From contig NZ_CP108417.1 in NCBI RefSeq assembly GCF_035978755.1, positions 43,523 to 107,522 of the forward strand: a DNA stretch of 64,000 bases, given 5' to 3'. The stretch is from Streptomyces sp. NBC_01298. GTDB lineage: Bacteria > Actinomycetota > Actinomycetes > Streptomycetales > Streptomycetaceae. The first letter of the stretch is position 1. The number at the start of each line of letters is the position of its first letter. Made by a program: the position numbers and the translations under genes. The notes beneath the pieces are model-generated. The model saw only the letters and a list, made by a program, of their open reading frames with translations, was not told the origin of the DNA and did no database searches. Positions 45,690 to 53,950 of the stretch are shown one piece after another.

Positions 45690-46247
45690 TCAGCGGCGCA
45701 GCTGCCGGGCGCAGGCGAGGGCCTTGCCGGTCGAGTCCAGGAGCTTGTCGATGGCACGGGTCTGCTGCCGGACGCGCAGACCGTACTGGCCGAACGGGGT
45801 GTTGCTGTCCACGGGGAGGGTGACGAGTGCGCGAGCGTCGCTGACCACGTCCGAGACCAGGATCGACAGCGGCGCGGGGAACGCGGTACCAAGGCTGTCC
45901 GTCAGCGGGACGAGCCGCTCGATCTCGCGGTAGTCGCCCCCGTCCGCAGGGCGGGGAAGATCGGCGATGCGGCGGGCTTCGACGTCAACGTCGCTCAGCG
46001 TGCTGATCAGCGTGGCGAGATCGCTGTTGCCGATGTCCGCAGCACGGTCTTCCTCGCGGCGCTTGCCCACGATGATCCATCCGGTGACGGCGAGGATGAC
46101 CGTCACCACGATGCCGATCGCGGTCAGTACGACCGTGTCGGTGGAGACGCTCCCGACCGCGAAGGCCGTGCCGCTCGGCGCCGCCAGGTCCCCGGCGAGG
46201 GTGTAGTGGCCCACGGTGTCGATCGCGCGGGTCAAAGTGCCGCCCAT
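45690..46247 (-). CDS. Single-pass membrane protein
   Basis: 185 residues from an ATG with AAGGAG seven bases before. One transmembrane helix, TVVLTAIGIVVTVILAVTGWIIV (about 37-60), is followed by a cytoplasmic helical region of about 125 residues ending LLDSTGKALACARQLRR. The C-terminal part has an even charge distribution and no motif I know. It lies in a run of minus-strand genes downstream of the sigma-factor gene and may belong to the same regulon. Confidence 0.6.
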   Translation of the reverse strand: MGGTLTRAIDTVGHYTLAGDLAAPSGTAFAVGSVSTDTVVLTAIGIVVTVILAVTGWIIVGKRREEDRAADIGNSDLATLISTLSDVDVEARRIADLPRPADGGDYREIERLVPLTDSLGTAFPAPLSILVSDVVSDARALVTLPVDSNTPFGQYGLRVRQQTRAIDKLLDSTGKALACARQLRR

Positions 46248-46272
46248 GAACTGTCTCCTTCAGTACGACGAA

Positions 46273-46301
46273 GCCCGTCCCCGGACCTTCCGGGGACGGG
46301 C
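46273..46301 (-). terminator. Strong intercistronic hairpin
   Basis: A 13-bp stem (GCCCGTCCCCGGA / TCCGGGGACGGGC) with a CCT loop lies between two co-directional genes. It probably terminates or attenuates the upstream transcript. Confidence 0.65.
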
Positions 46302-46321
46302 GGCCTTCGCCGTTCGTCTAC

Positions 46322-46720
46322 TTAGTGCTGCAAGGGCTCCCTTGTGTTCGGTCGGTCAGAGTTTGAGGCAGGCGATGCGACCGACATGACCGTCACGACC
46401 GCCATGGCCGTCATGAGCGCGAAGGTGATGCCGAGGACGAGCTGGTTCCACACGACAGACAGGAGAGTTCCAAGGGCGCCGAGGGCAGTGCTGCCCGTGG
46501 CGATCTGACGGGTACGGGTCGGGGGGCCGCCCCGCCGTGCGACCGGAGATCCGGCACGGCGAGACGGGAAGTCGATCAAGTTCCGGATCCGGAGGGCGCT
46601 GATGCTTCCACGGCGATGACGAACCCCAGCACGCGCGAGTACGCGCCGCAGATGAAGCTCATCGGCGACAGACCGAGGCCGGCACTCCCGCCTAGGGGTG
46701 GTTCGAGCACGATTGATCAT
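46322..46720 (-). CDS. Hypothetical membrane protein
   Basis: 132 residues from an ATG with AGAGAGG before it. The first 65 residues are unusually Arg-rich, possibly out of frame with the real protein; another frame here reads MSFICGAYSRVLGFVIAVEA. The C-terminal part, WNQLVLGITFALMTAMAVVTVMS, is a clear membrane helix. The gene may therefore be frameshifted or wrongly started. It is grouped with the other small membrane-protein gene downstream. Confidence 0.4.
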   Translation of the reverse strand: MINRARTTPRRECRPRSVADELHLRRVLARAGVRHRRGSISALRIRNLIDFPSRRAGSPVARRGGPPTRTRQIATGSTALGALGTLLSVVWNQLVLGITFALMTAMAVVTVMSVASPASNSDRPNTREPLQH

Positions 46721-46840
46721 TGATGCCTCTCTTCTCGCGGTTTCGAGTCCGGGTCCCGTACTGCCAAGAACAGGACCCGACCAGGGCCCTCGATGCCGTA
46801 CCGCAATCGGCTTCGAGGGCCCCAGACGGGCACTGTTCCC

Positions 46841-47686
46841 TCAGCCGCGGTCCTTGCCCGCCTCGGAATCGGCACGCTTCTTCTTCGTCGGCCGCTTGGG
46901 CTTCCTGGTGATGTCCTGCGCGCTGTAGGTCGAGTACCGCGACGCGAGGCGCAGGTCCGCGAGGGAGATGGCGTCGGCGTGGATCTTGTCGAGCGCTTCG
47001 CTGTGGCAGGTCCGCAGAGCGCCCTTGGTCTTCCCGAAGAACTTGCTCAGGTAGTCGTAGGGGAGGTCCAGGATGCTGCGGGCATAGAACACGGCAACCT
47101 GGTACGGCGACAGGGTCCTCGTGCACTGCTCGAACAGGGGAACGATGTCCAGCGCCTCGGCGAAGCCCTCGAGCTCGGCCTCCGACATCTCGCTCTCGTA
47201 GAGCTCCATTTCGTCGGTGAGGATCTGCAGAACCTTGTCCTTCTTCCGCGCCCAGTAGCTCAGGCGCAGCTTCCGGGCGATACCGAAGGCGAAGGCGCGC
47301 TGAGACCGCACCGGCTTGCCGGCCATCAGCGCCTTGATCAAGATGTCGTAGGTCTCGCTGGTCAGATCCTCCGCGTCATGATGCGGAACACCACGAGACT
47401 CGAAGTACTGCTCAAGATCGCGTCGGGTTTCGACGCGGGTGACGGTGATGAACTCGTCCTGAGCGTCCTGCGCCAGGTCCTCAAAGGTCTCGCAGCGCGT
47501 GAGTGCTTCCCTGGTGTCGGTACCGGCGCCGGCGCCCACCTCACCATCGACCAGGGCCGGCGCGAACGGCGCCTCGACGCCCACACCGCCACTCGAGTCG
47601 TTCTCCCGGACCTCGTCCGCATCCGGTGCCGTCCGCGGCCCGATAACGCGGACTTGCTGCTGCTCAGAACTGGGGTTTTCGGTCAT
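46841..47686 (-). CDS. Sigma-70 family RNA polymerase sigma factor
   Basis: About 281 residues from an ATG with GGAG eight bases upstream. A disordered acidic N-terminal part (about 1-80) precedes region 2 (LEQYFESRGVPHHDAEDLTSETYDILIKAL, then QRAFAFGIARKLRLSYWARKK). Region 4 is CTRTLSPYQVAVFYARSILDLPYDYLSKFFGKTKGALRTCHS. A basic tail (KPKRPTKKKR) ends it. Longer than a minimal ECF factor because of the N-terminal extension. The second sigma factor in the window, not closely related to the first. Confidence 0.75.
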   Translation of the reverse strand: MTENPSSEQQQVRVIGPRTAPDADEVRENDSSGGVGVEAPFAPALVDGEVGAGAGTDTREALTRCETFEDLAQDAQDEFITVTRVETRRDLEQYFESRGVPHHDAEDLTSETYDILIKALMAGKPVRSQRAFAFGIARKLRLSYWARKKDKVLQILTDEMELYESEMSEAELEGFAEALDIVPLFEQCTRTLSPYQVAVFYARSILDLPYDYLSKFFGKTKGALRTCHSEALDKIHADAISLADLRLASRYSTYSAQDITRKPKRPTKKKRADSEAGKDRG

Positions 47687-48015
47687 CCGCTCTGCTCCAC
47701 AAGGGGGGGTAGGGGAGAGCGGGCAGAGGGGTGCCCGCTCCACCCTGTTCGTGGGATCAGGGCCTCGATGCGTTAGGTGAAATCGGGACCCTTTTTAGTG
47801 ATCTGCATCACATGTCTCGATGGGCGACGCACGATGCCGGGCACCAGCAGCCGGCGCTTCGCCTGCTCGACCGGAGCGCGACACCGCTCGATCCGCCAGG
47901 ACGGGAGGACGTCATGCGGCAAGACGGCGATCAACCAATCGAAACGCCGGGCCCACGGCATCGCGCGGGCCCGGCGGATGGAGGCTGACACCCCGGTCGG
48001 GCGGGCCGGGCAACG
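47687..48015. other. Non-coding stretch upstream of the sigma-factor gene
   Basis: About 330 bases, including a G-rich run just before the sigma-factor start and a lower-GC patch (TTTTTAGTGATCTGCATCACATG) that may be the promoter. The palindrome TGATCTGCATCA near 47798-47809 could be an operator. Confidence 0.35.
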
Positions 48016-48481
48016 TCAGGACGGTTCGTGAGACGTTCGGCCGGAGCGTCGGCGGACGACGTCCGGCAACTGGCGGGAGGCCGCAGCCGGGATGAAGAAC
48101 AGGCCGACCATTCCGAGCGCGGTCACCACCGCGTTCACCAGGCTCACCGAGACCGACCAGTCCTCGACCGAGGTCACCCCGCAGAACACCGAGAAGACGG
48201 CCACGAACGCCAGCGACGCGACGACCCACCGCTCCCGCAGCGGCGAGCGTGTGCCGGCCACTACTGCTCCCCACCACAGCCAGCCCGCTCCCACGCAGAA
48301 CAGGACGGCCGCCGGGGGCAGCAGCACGGGCGGCGCCCACCGGGCGACGTCGCCGCGGGGGAGCTGCTGTCCGGCCTGGTAGCCGACCTGGACCAGCCAC
48401 ACCAGGTACACCGGCACCTCGACCGCGATCACCAACCCACATCACGGCCCGAAGCCCCCGTAACGCCCCTCGCTCACTCAT
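48016..48481 (-). CDS. Membrane protein, probably frameshifted near its start
   Basis: The main frame (TTG/GTG near 48435) encodes about 139 residues with three or four membrane helices (VPVYLVWLVQVGYQ, PPAAVLFCVGAGWLWWGAVVA, VASLAFVAVFSVFCGV, LVNAVVTALGMVGLFFIP). It has no good ribosome site. A different frame upstream starts at an ATG behind GGAGGGCCAAGGG and reads MSERGALRGLRAVMWV, which would join naturally to VIAVEVPVYLV if one G in TTGGTG were removed. The true protein is probably about 155 residues. The shift may be a sequencing error. Confidence 0.5.
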
Positions 48482-48638
48482 CCCTTGGCCCTCCCCCTCG
48501 CTCATCAGGTCCCGGAGAACGTAGCGGCCCGGCACCGACGCTCACCAGGGCGCGTCACCCGCAAGGGTGGAGATCAGCCGCAGGAGCGCCCCGTCGTCGC
48601 CACCTCTGTCCACAGGTCCGCCGCTATGGACTGCCTCC

Positions 48639-49232
48639 ATGACCGAAGAAGAGAAGGCACAGCAGGCGGCCCGCACCCGCGCCAAGATCATGGACGCCCT
48701 CCACCGTGCGGAGCGCGCCCTGTTCACCCGGCCCGCACCGAAATCACCAAATGCCCAGATGAGATATCTGCGCAAGCGGGAACGAGGCTCCACCAAGAGC
48801 CTGGCGGAGCGCCTGGGCGTCTCCCGCAAAACAGTGCAGCGCTACCTCTCGGGAGCCTCCGCCAAGCCGAACAAGCGCCTCCAGGAGGCCCTGGTCCAGG
48901 AGACCGAATCGGAGTGGCAACCCCAGGTCAGAGCGCAGGCGAGGCAGCGCGCGACCACCTCGGGCGGCTTCGAAATCAGCTTCCGATCCACCCTGGGCTT
49001 CACCGCGAACGGATCCTCGGACGACACCCGGGTACGGGATCTCACCATCGCCGTTTCGCCCTACCACGCGGCCCTCATCATCGCGGCGCGGGAGGAGGGT
49101 ACGACGACCACCGACCTCCACGAACTGGTTGAGGAGGCCATCGCGGACGCCTATTTCCGTCTGAGCGGGGGCGGCCGAGCGAGCCTGAAGGTGAATTTTG
49201 TCGATGTTCAGTGGCTCAACATCGCCTTTTAG
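48639..49232 (+). CDS. Second, diverged terminal protein (Tpg-like)
   Basis: 197 residues. It aligns end to end with Tpg of the same window: FTRPAPKSPNAQMRYL against FTRRIPQSAQAQMKYL, helix-turn-helix KSLAERLGVSRKTVQRYL, EWQPQVRAQARQRA and LGFTANGSSDDTRVRDLT. Identity is modest (perhaps a third). The candidate priming Thr pair of Tpg (SGTTDD) is Ser-Ser here (NGSSDD), and Ser could also carry a nucleotide. It has an N-terminal extension of about 12 residues and a basic linker KRERG. No second Tap lies beside it. It lies about 5 kb from the telomere-like end. Start ribosome site is weak. Confidence 0.8.
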   Translation: MTEEEKAQQAARTRAKIMDALHRAERALFTRPAPKSPNAQMRYLRKRERGSTKSLAERLGVSRKTVQRYLSGASAKPNKRLQEALVQETESEWQPQVRAQARQRATTSGGFEISFRSTLGFTANGSSDDTRVRDLTIAVSPYHAALIIAAREEGTTTTDLHELVEEAIADAYFRLSGGGRASLKVNFVDVQWLNIAF

Positions 49233-49334
49233 CCCCACCGAATTCACGACTGCGCTAAACCTGTCTTTGGTCGCCGCGCCCGACGCGCGGCAACCAAATA
49301 CCCTTCCCTTTTTCCGTGACGATCGAGAGGCCCT

Positions 49335-50138
49335 GTGAACACCCCCGCACCCCGCTCCCGCCGCCGTCCCTCCGTTCCCGCGCCCGGCGCTGCCGCGGCC
49401 CGCCAGCCGCTCGACCGCGCGAAGGTCGGCCGCGGCTCGGTCCGCCGGCGCGCCACCGGCATGACCGCCACCGAGGCCGCGGCCGCGCTCGAGGACGCCC
49501 GGCTCCAGCAGCACATCGACCGTGACTGCGAGGAACTTGCCGACGACGAACGCGGCCCCGCCGAAATCGCCGAGTGGGCACGCATCGCGCAGCTGCTTGC
49601 CACCACCGGCGGGACGTACGATCCGACGGCCGACGCCTTCGTCCAGGACGAGCTCGCCGCCGAAGCCGCGGCCGCCGCCGAGCTCGAAGCCGAGCTTCGG
49701 GACCTGGAGATCGAGCAGCAATGGCAGGAGCGGCTGCACTCCAACGGACTGCCCGAACGCGCCCACATGCTCGCGGCCCTGCAGCGCGCCGGCCTTATCG
49801 GTACGACCGGCGCCCACTACGGCGCCGAAGGCCCGCTCGTGCTGCACGAGCCCGAGGACCGCTACGCGCTCGACTACCTGAACGAGTACGGCGAGTGGCA
49901 CATGTGCCTGCTCCTGGAAGGCCAGCTGGAGCCCCCGAGGGACCCGGACGCCGTACCGGCGTCGGTACGGGCGCACAGCGCACTGCTGCGGGCCATGGCG
50001 CGGACCAGGACGCTGGAGGGCTTCGACGCAGGCCACGCGGTACGCCTGGCGCAGGCCGACCCGGCCGACCCGGCCGCCACGACCGCGCTCGCCGCGTGGC
50101 TCGACACCGCGGCCGCGGTGAAGGGCGGTACGGCGTAA
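49335..50138 (+). CDS. Hypothetical protein of the subterminal region
   Basis: 267 residues from a GTG with GAGAGG upstream. A basic disordered N-terminus (about 1-45) is followed by long Ala/Glu-rich helices (about 45-130, including ELAAEAAAAAELEAELRDLEIEQQWQ) and a mixed globular end. No motif recognised. The third-position GC pattern is clear. It follows the Tpg-like gene by about 100 bases in the same orientation and may be co-transcribed. Confidence 0.6.
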   Translation: MNTPAPRSRRRPSVPAPGAAAARQPLDRAKVGRGSVRRRATGMTATEAAAALEDARLQQHIDRDCEELADDERGPAEIAEWARIAQLLATTGGTYDPTADAFVQDELAAEAAAAAELEAELRDLEIEQQWQERLHSNGLPERAHMLAALQRAGLIGTTGAHYGAEGPLVLHEPEDRYALDYLNEYGEWHMCLLLEGQLEPPRDPDAVPASVRAHSALLRAMARTRTLEGFDAGHAVRLAQADPADPAATTALAAWLDTAAAVKGGTA

Positions 50139-50522
50139 GCCCGTCTGACGAGGTGGATCGAGCACAGCGCGGTCGGGCACCACTAGGAGGACCTGCTGGC
50201 CGGCGGCTCGGTCATGGCCTGGGCAGAGCCACCCCTCGGCGAGAGCCTCGACCCGGCTCGGGCCGCCTGGTACGCCAGCCTCCAGGCGTTCCGGAGCCGG
50301 GCCAGATAACTCTCCGTTGCTGTCACGCCCAGGTGTCACGCCCCGCTCCCCAGGTGTCACACCGCCGTCGCTATGGCATTGTTTGTCCGTTTCTAGAGTC
50401 GCAAAGGCGCCACAGGGGGCCGCTCCCGGGGGAGCGTGACACGTAAGAGTAGATAACGCGCGTTCCTGAAATCTGCACGCAGAGTGAACATGGCGGCCTG
50501 CCGCGAGGCCCTCCCGATCATC
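50139..50522. other. Non-coding stretch
   Basis: About 380 bases with no supported gene. It includes a tandem-like pair of GGTGTCAC/AGGTGTCACG blocks near 50,325-50,370 (CCCAGGTGTCACGCC and CCCAGGTGTCACACC). This short direct repeat may be a regulator site. Confidence 0.35.
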
Positions 50523-50539
50523 CTCTACTCGCAGTAGAG
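50523..50539. promoter_or_regulatory. Operator-like palindrome before the RHH gene
   Basis: CTCTACT-CGC-AGTAGAG, perfect 7-bp arms, lies 9 bases before the start of the ribbon-helix-helix gene. A partial copy AAGAGTAGATAA occurs about 80 bases upstream. Position and symmetry suit autorepression by the encoded antitoxin. Confidence 0.65.
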
Positions 50540-50547
50540 TCGAAGAC

Positions 50548-50814
50548 ATGGCAGACGAAACGAGCATCAAGGTCAGCGCCTCGACCCGGGACCGGCTCGC
50601 CGTGCTGGCGGCCGAGAACAACACAACGATCCGCAATCTGGTCGAGGCCCTCGCCGAGAGCCGGCCCACCCAGTCCGAGTTCGAGGAGCGCGCCGCCCAG
50701 GCTCGCGCCGAGCTTGCCTCCATCCTGGGCACGGTGCCCAGCCCCGAGGCCGAGACGAAGGCCCGGGGCCTCCTGGAGCGCCTGGGCGCCAGCCAGGACT
50801 CGGCGGCCGCGTAG
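50548..50814 (+). CDS. Ribbon-helix-helix protein, likely antitoxin
   Basis: 88 residues, ATG start. The N-terminal 40 residues, ETSIKVSASTRDRLAVLAAE then NNTTIRNLVEALAE, are a classic ribbon-helix-helix DNA-binding unit. The acidic Ala-rich tail would wrap the partner. The next gene starts on the last base of its stop codon. Together with the operator palindrome this is the layout of a type II toxin-antitoxin system. Confidence 0.7.
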   Translation: MADETSIKVSASTRDRLAVLAAENNTTIRNLVEALAESRPTQSEFEERAAQARAELASILGTVPSPEAETKARGLLERLGASQDSAAA

Positions 50815-51212
50815 TGGCGGCCATCGCCGTCGTCCTGGACCACACGGCCGCCACCGCCCTGCACGACCCCAAGGACCCCTTCAACGAAGCCGTCGCCGCG
50901 TTCTACGTCCAAGCCTCCGGCGGCCTCGGCACCCTCTACGCCCCGGTCCTCTCCCTCACCGCCGGCGACACCGAGCGTCCCGGCCTGCTGGCCTACATCC
51001 ACGGCCTACGGTTTATCGAGCTCGAGCCGTTCGACACCGCGGCCGCGCTCGCCGCCACCGAGCTCCTGCACGCCGGGCACTCCTGGGCGGCCGTCCACGC
51101 CATCCACGCCGCCCGCCCAAGCGCGGACTTCCCGGCAGGCCGGTATCTGCTCACCCTGACCCCCGAGGCGTACGAGGGCACCGGCATCCAGGCCGTCCAT
51201 CCCGGCCAGTAG
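50814..51212 (+). CDS. PIN-like protein, likely toxin partner
   Basis: 132 residues from a GTG overlapping the upstream stop by one base. It opens with AVVLDHTAATAL, resembling the first strand and Asp of PIN nucleases; the helical middle and HSWAAVHAIHAAR match the later PIN helix. The usual Asp of that helix (D-A-x-x-A) is missing, so it may be a degenerate or variant PIN. PIN toxins cleave RNA. Toxin role is inferred from gene order. Confidence 0.55.
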   Translation: MAAIAVVLDHTAATALHDPKDPFNEAVAAFYVQASGGLGTLYAPVLSLTAGDTERPGLLAYIHGLRFIELEPFDTAAALAATELLHAGHSWAAVHAIHAARPSADFPAGRYLLTLTPEAYEGTGIQAVHPGQ

Positions 51213-51865
51213 CCCAGCACCCGACCCTGACCGACCGATGATCCACAACGCCGCTGTGCGGCCCCCTGAGAGCCTCTCCCGCCTCCTGGGCCGCTAGTCA
51301 CCCTCCGGGCCCATGAGTCGCCCAGAGGGGCCCACAGCGCGATCTGGAGCTCCGTGAGCCGGCGCTCCGCCCGATTGGGTGTTCCTCGGTACACGCCCGC
51401 CGCGGTCCGTTCCGAGGCGTCTGGCTGCTGCCCGCAGCGCGAGCTTCGCTCTCAGGGGGGAGAGATATCCACCCGCATCAAACCCCTATAGGTACTACCT
51501 ACTAATGGGGTGCAAGGTTGGTGCCCGCGCGGGGGTGCTGATGGAGGCCCCCGAGCAGCAAGCCAGCCAGTGGCCGGGACGGGATCGGGCACCACCCCCG
51601 CTGCATCGTGCAGCGCCTTGCACCCTTCCCGGCCTGGTTGCAGCAAAGGGCGTGCTGCACGGACTGCTGCCCTGGTGGCGAAGGGTGCAAGATGCTGCTC
51701 GATGCCGGAGAGCGATGACATTCGAAGGCCGGCCCCAGGCGGCACACGGCTGCTGCTCGGGTAGCAGGCCGTGCTGCACAGAAGCAGCGCTCCGTGCAGC
51801 AAACGATCGTTCGGCTGCTGCGCGGGCCGCTGCATCCGGTCAGTCGGCGGTGCTGGCGGGCTGAC
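51213..51865. other. Subterminal non-coding region rich in TGCA/TGCTGC words
   Basis: No gene is supported. From about 51,500 to 51,850 the words GGTGCAAG, CTTGCACC, TGCTGC and GTGCAGC recur about every 10-40 bases in both orientations. The AT-richer block CCCTATAGGTACTACCTACTAATGGGG (about 51,485) heads the region. Iteron-like words with an AT-rich flank resemble a replication origin. Confidence 0.4.
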
Positions 51866-52048
51866 TCAGGGAAGGGCATCCCGGACGGTCTCCAGCCGCT
51901 CCAGCGGCCCCGCGCTGCCCTCGATGGCGACCGCGAGCTCGGCGCCGCTCATGCGGCCCGTGCGCAGCAGCGCGAGGCCGTACAGCGCGGCCAGCTGCTC
52001 GCCGTCGCTGCCGAGCGCGACGACGTCCTCGGCGGCGAGCGGGACCAA
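51866..52048 (-). CDS. Small hypothetical protein
   Basis: 60 residues from a TTG with AGGAG seven bases upstream. Helical composition (VVALGSDGEQLAALYGLAL, then GAELAVAIEGSAGPLERLETV). Regular third-position GC supports coding. A TGA precedes it in frame. No family recognised. Confidence 0.4.
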   Translation of the reverse strand: MVPLAAEDVVALGSDGEQLAALYGLALLRTGRMSGAELAVAIEGSAGPLERLETVRDALP

Positions 52049-52204
52049 GAGCGGCTCCTGACGGTGGTTGTCCGCGGTCTCCTCCCTCGGGTGAATCGGT
52101 CAGCGGTCATCGGGGATCCAGCCCACGATGGCCTACGCGCTGCGGGACGCGTATGGCACCACCGAGCATCTGAGCGCCACCCGTGAGGCCGCATGAGCTG
52201 CGCG

Positions 52205-52525
52205 TTTCCCGTACATGGGAACCGTGTGCGCGTATCTGACATACGCGTTCCGCGTGCGAGACGTAGCCGTGCTCTTGTGTGGAGCCCTGGTTTCCCCTCC
52301 GTGGGAACGATGTTCACGCGGCTACGAAGCGACCCCGTGAGCTGGCTCGGTCCGGAGATGGTGTTGCCGCCGACACCAGCGCGGACGGGCCTTCACCTGC
52401 GGGTTTCCCCTCCAGGGGAACGATGTACGCACTGTTGTCCCTGTGCGGGTGGACAAGTTTTCCACTCCTACGGGGACAAACCGCGAAAAGGTTGCCTCAC
52501 CAGCGGGTTTCCCGCGCAGGGGAAC
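52205..52525. repeat. 18-bp palindromic repeats, distal cluster (four copies)
   Basis: TTTCCC-type palindromes lie at 52205-52222 (centre GTACAT), 52291-52308, 52404-52421 (perfect TTTCCCCTCCAGGGGAAC) and 52508-52525. Three are followed by GATGTAC/GATGTTC/GATGTAT. A more degenerate copy may lie near 52,458. They are spaced about 85-115 bases apart, downstream of the winged-helix operon. Confidence 0.75.
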
Positions 52526-52597
52526 GATGTATCGCCCTCTGCGCACGAGAACGGCGCCGCACCCCGGGGTGCGGCGCCGCAGTGTCGGCGGGGACAA

Positions 52598-52975
52598 CTA
52601 CACGGTGGCGTGCAGCTGCCGGACGGTCGCCAGAGGTGCGTCATCGTCCTCGAGCTCGGTGGGCGCCGGCTCGCCCGTGGCCTTGGCGCCGAGGCGGTAG
52701 AACTTCACGCCGACGGCCGTGTACGCGAGCGTCAGCCAGCCGTTCTCCGCGAGCCGGCCGATGCTGCGCGAGGCGCTGGTGGTGCTCAGGCCGACCAGCT
52801 TCCCGATGTCCGTGGCCGTGCTGCGCACCGGATCCCCGACCGGGACCGCGGTGGCGTAGAACATCAGGACCTTCAGGTCCGCGCCCTGCTTCAGCTGCGA
52901 CCGCAGCAGGAGGGCGTTGAGCTCGCCGGCCTCCATGAAGCGCGGCTCGAACGACTCGGCGATCGGCGACGTCAT
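52598..52975 (-). CDS. Winged-helix DNA-binding protein (MarR/Rep-like)
   Basis: 125 residues; the ATG overlaps the stop of the upstream gene (ATGA), with GGGAGG before it. The winged helix is DLKVLMFYATAVPVG..., STATDIGKLVGLSTTSASRSIGRLAENGWL (recognition helix about 60-72), then the wing ending VKFYRLGA. The layout recalls MarR-type regulators and small plasmid Rep proteins. The C-terminus is acidic. It lies between two clusters of the 18-bp palindrome, which are its natural candidate targets. Confidence 0.7.
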   Translation of the reverse strand: MTSPIAESFEPRFMEAGELNALLLRSQLKQGADLKVLMFYATAVPVGDPVRSTATDIGKLVGLSTTSASRSIGRLAENGWLTLAYTAVGVKFYRLGAKATGEPAPTELEDDDAPLATVRQLHATV

Positions 52976-53448
52976 GACGCCTCCCTCTCCTTCTTCTCAG
53001 GCGGGCACGTGGTCACAGGATGCCGGGCATGCTGCGTGGCCCTGCGCTGCTGACCCGAGCCACCGTCGTAGGCCGCGCGGGCGTTCAGCTTGTAGAACTT
53101 CACCCGGCCCACCTTCTCGGCCTCCAGGAGGAAGCCTCCCCTGTTGAGGTTACCCACGGACTTGCTCACCGCGTTCGGACGCAACTCCAGGTCGTTGCCG
53201 ATCTCGCGGAAGCTCAGGCGCAGGGGCTCATCCCCAGTCGGCGCGTTGAACAGGTAGTAGCCGTAGACCAGCTTGTCGTTCTTGGTGTACCCGCTGCCCT
53301 TCTTCCACAGCCCGGCGCCCAACTTCTTGCTGGCGTTGACGTGCCGACCGCCACCACTCCAGTCGTACGGCTTGTCGTCCTCCCTCAGCAGCTCCAGCTG
53401 GACGTACTCGCCCGTGCTGGTGTTCACCGCTGGCCTTGCCCGCCCCAT
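52972..53448 (-). CDS. Winged-helix protein (Rep/regulator-like), partner of the downstream gene
   Basis: 158 residues starting at an ATG with GAGGAG five bases upstream. A longer in-frame start at 53808 would read through the palindromic repeats and is rejected. A basic, strand-rich N-terminal part (GEYVQLELLRED, KKLGAGLWKKGSGY) precedes the winged helix: LVYGYYLFNAPTG, LSFREIGNDLELRPNAVSKSVGNLNRGGFLL, then KVGRVKFYKLNARA. The order resembles RepL-type initiators as well as regulators. It begins just downstream of three palindromic repeats. Confidence 0.65.
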   Translation of the reverse strand: MGRARPAVNTSTGEYVQLELLREDDKPYDWSGGGRHVNASKKLGAGLWKKGSGYTKNDKLVYGYYLFNAPTGDEPLRLSFREIGNDLELRPNAVSKSVGNLNRGGFLLEAEKVGRVKFYKLNARAAYDGGSGQQRRATQHARHPVTTCPPEKKEREAS

Positions 53449-53467
53449 ACCGCTCCTCACCTTGGGA

Positions 53468-53589
53468 TTTCCCCTGGAGGGGAACGATGTACGCGCCCTG
53501 ACCGTAGCGACCGTTTCCCCTCCAGGGGAACCCGCCACGCCGACCGGCGCCACGATCCAGATCGGCCAGCGTTTCCCCTCCAGGGGAAA
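53468..53589. repeat. 18-bp palindromic repeats, promoter-proximal cluster (three copies)
   Basis: TTTCCCCTGGAGGGGAAC at 53468-53485 (followed by GATGTACGC), TTTCCCCTCCAGGGGAAC at 53514-53531, and TTTCCCCTCCAGGGGAAA at 53572-53589. They lie 20 to 140 bases upstream of the winged-helix operon start, the expected place for operators or initiator sites. Confidence 0.8.
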
Positions 53590-53950
53590 GGTGCGTCCCG
53601 ATCCGCAACTCAAGTAGCCTCGATTGATACATCGCATGGCCTCTGACCAGCGACGATGCATGTTCGCTCTGTACGTACCTATCCGTAGGCCAGGCCGGGC
53701 CTCCTCGCGCGCGTGACGGCCGGCCACCCTGAGGCATCGGTCCCTCGACCTTGGGGCCCTTCTCCTGCAGCTCACCAGGTCCCTCTTCTCGATCGCTCCA
53801 AAATTCACCGGCGCACCTTTTTCGCCCCTCTTGTGTCAGTATTCGGATAGCATCTGGAAGGTCAGTTCCTGACTTTTCTCAACTGCGTGAGAACCCGTGT
53901 GGGTAATGCATTCACACGAAATCATTTTCCCGGTCACCGGTGCCATGATG
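53590..53950. other. Non-coding stretch between the repeats and the telomere tract
   Basis: About 360 bases, AT-rich in its second half (ACTTTTCTCAACTGCGTGAG and similar), unlike the GC-rich telomere that follows. No supported gene, though an open frame overlaps part of it. It could contain the promoter of the winged-helix operon. Confidence 0.35.

Noticed and set aside
51510..51865. CRISPR-like array because of recurring TGCTGC words
   Set aside because: Words are short, irregularly spaced and on both strands. There is no constant repeat with unique spacers and no cas gene.
53449..53808. Longer N-terminus for the 158-residue winged-helix protein
   Set aside because: It would translate through three palindromic repeats, has odd composition and lacks a ribosome site, while the ATG at 53448 has GAGGAG at ideal spacing.
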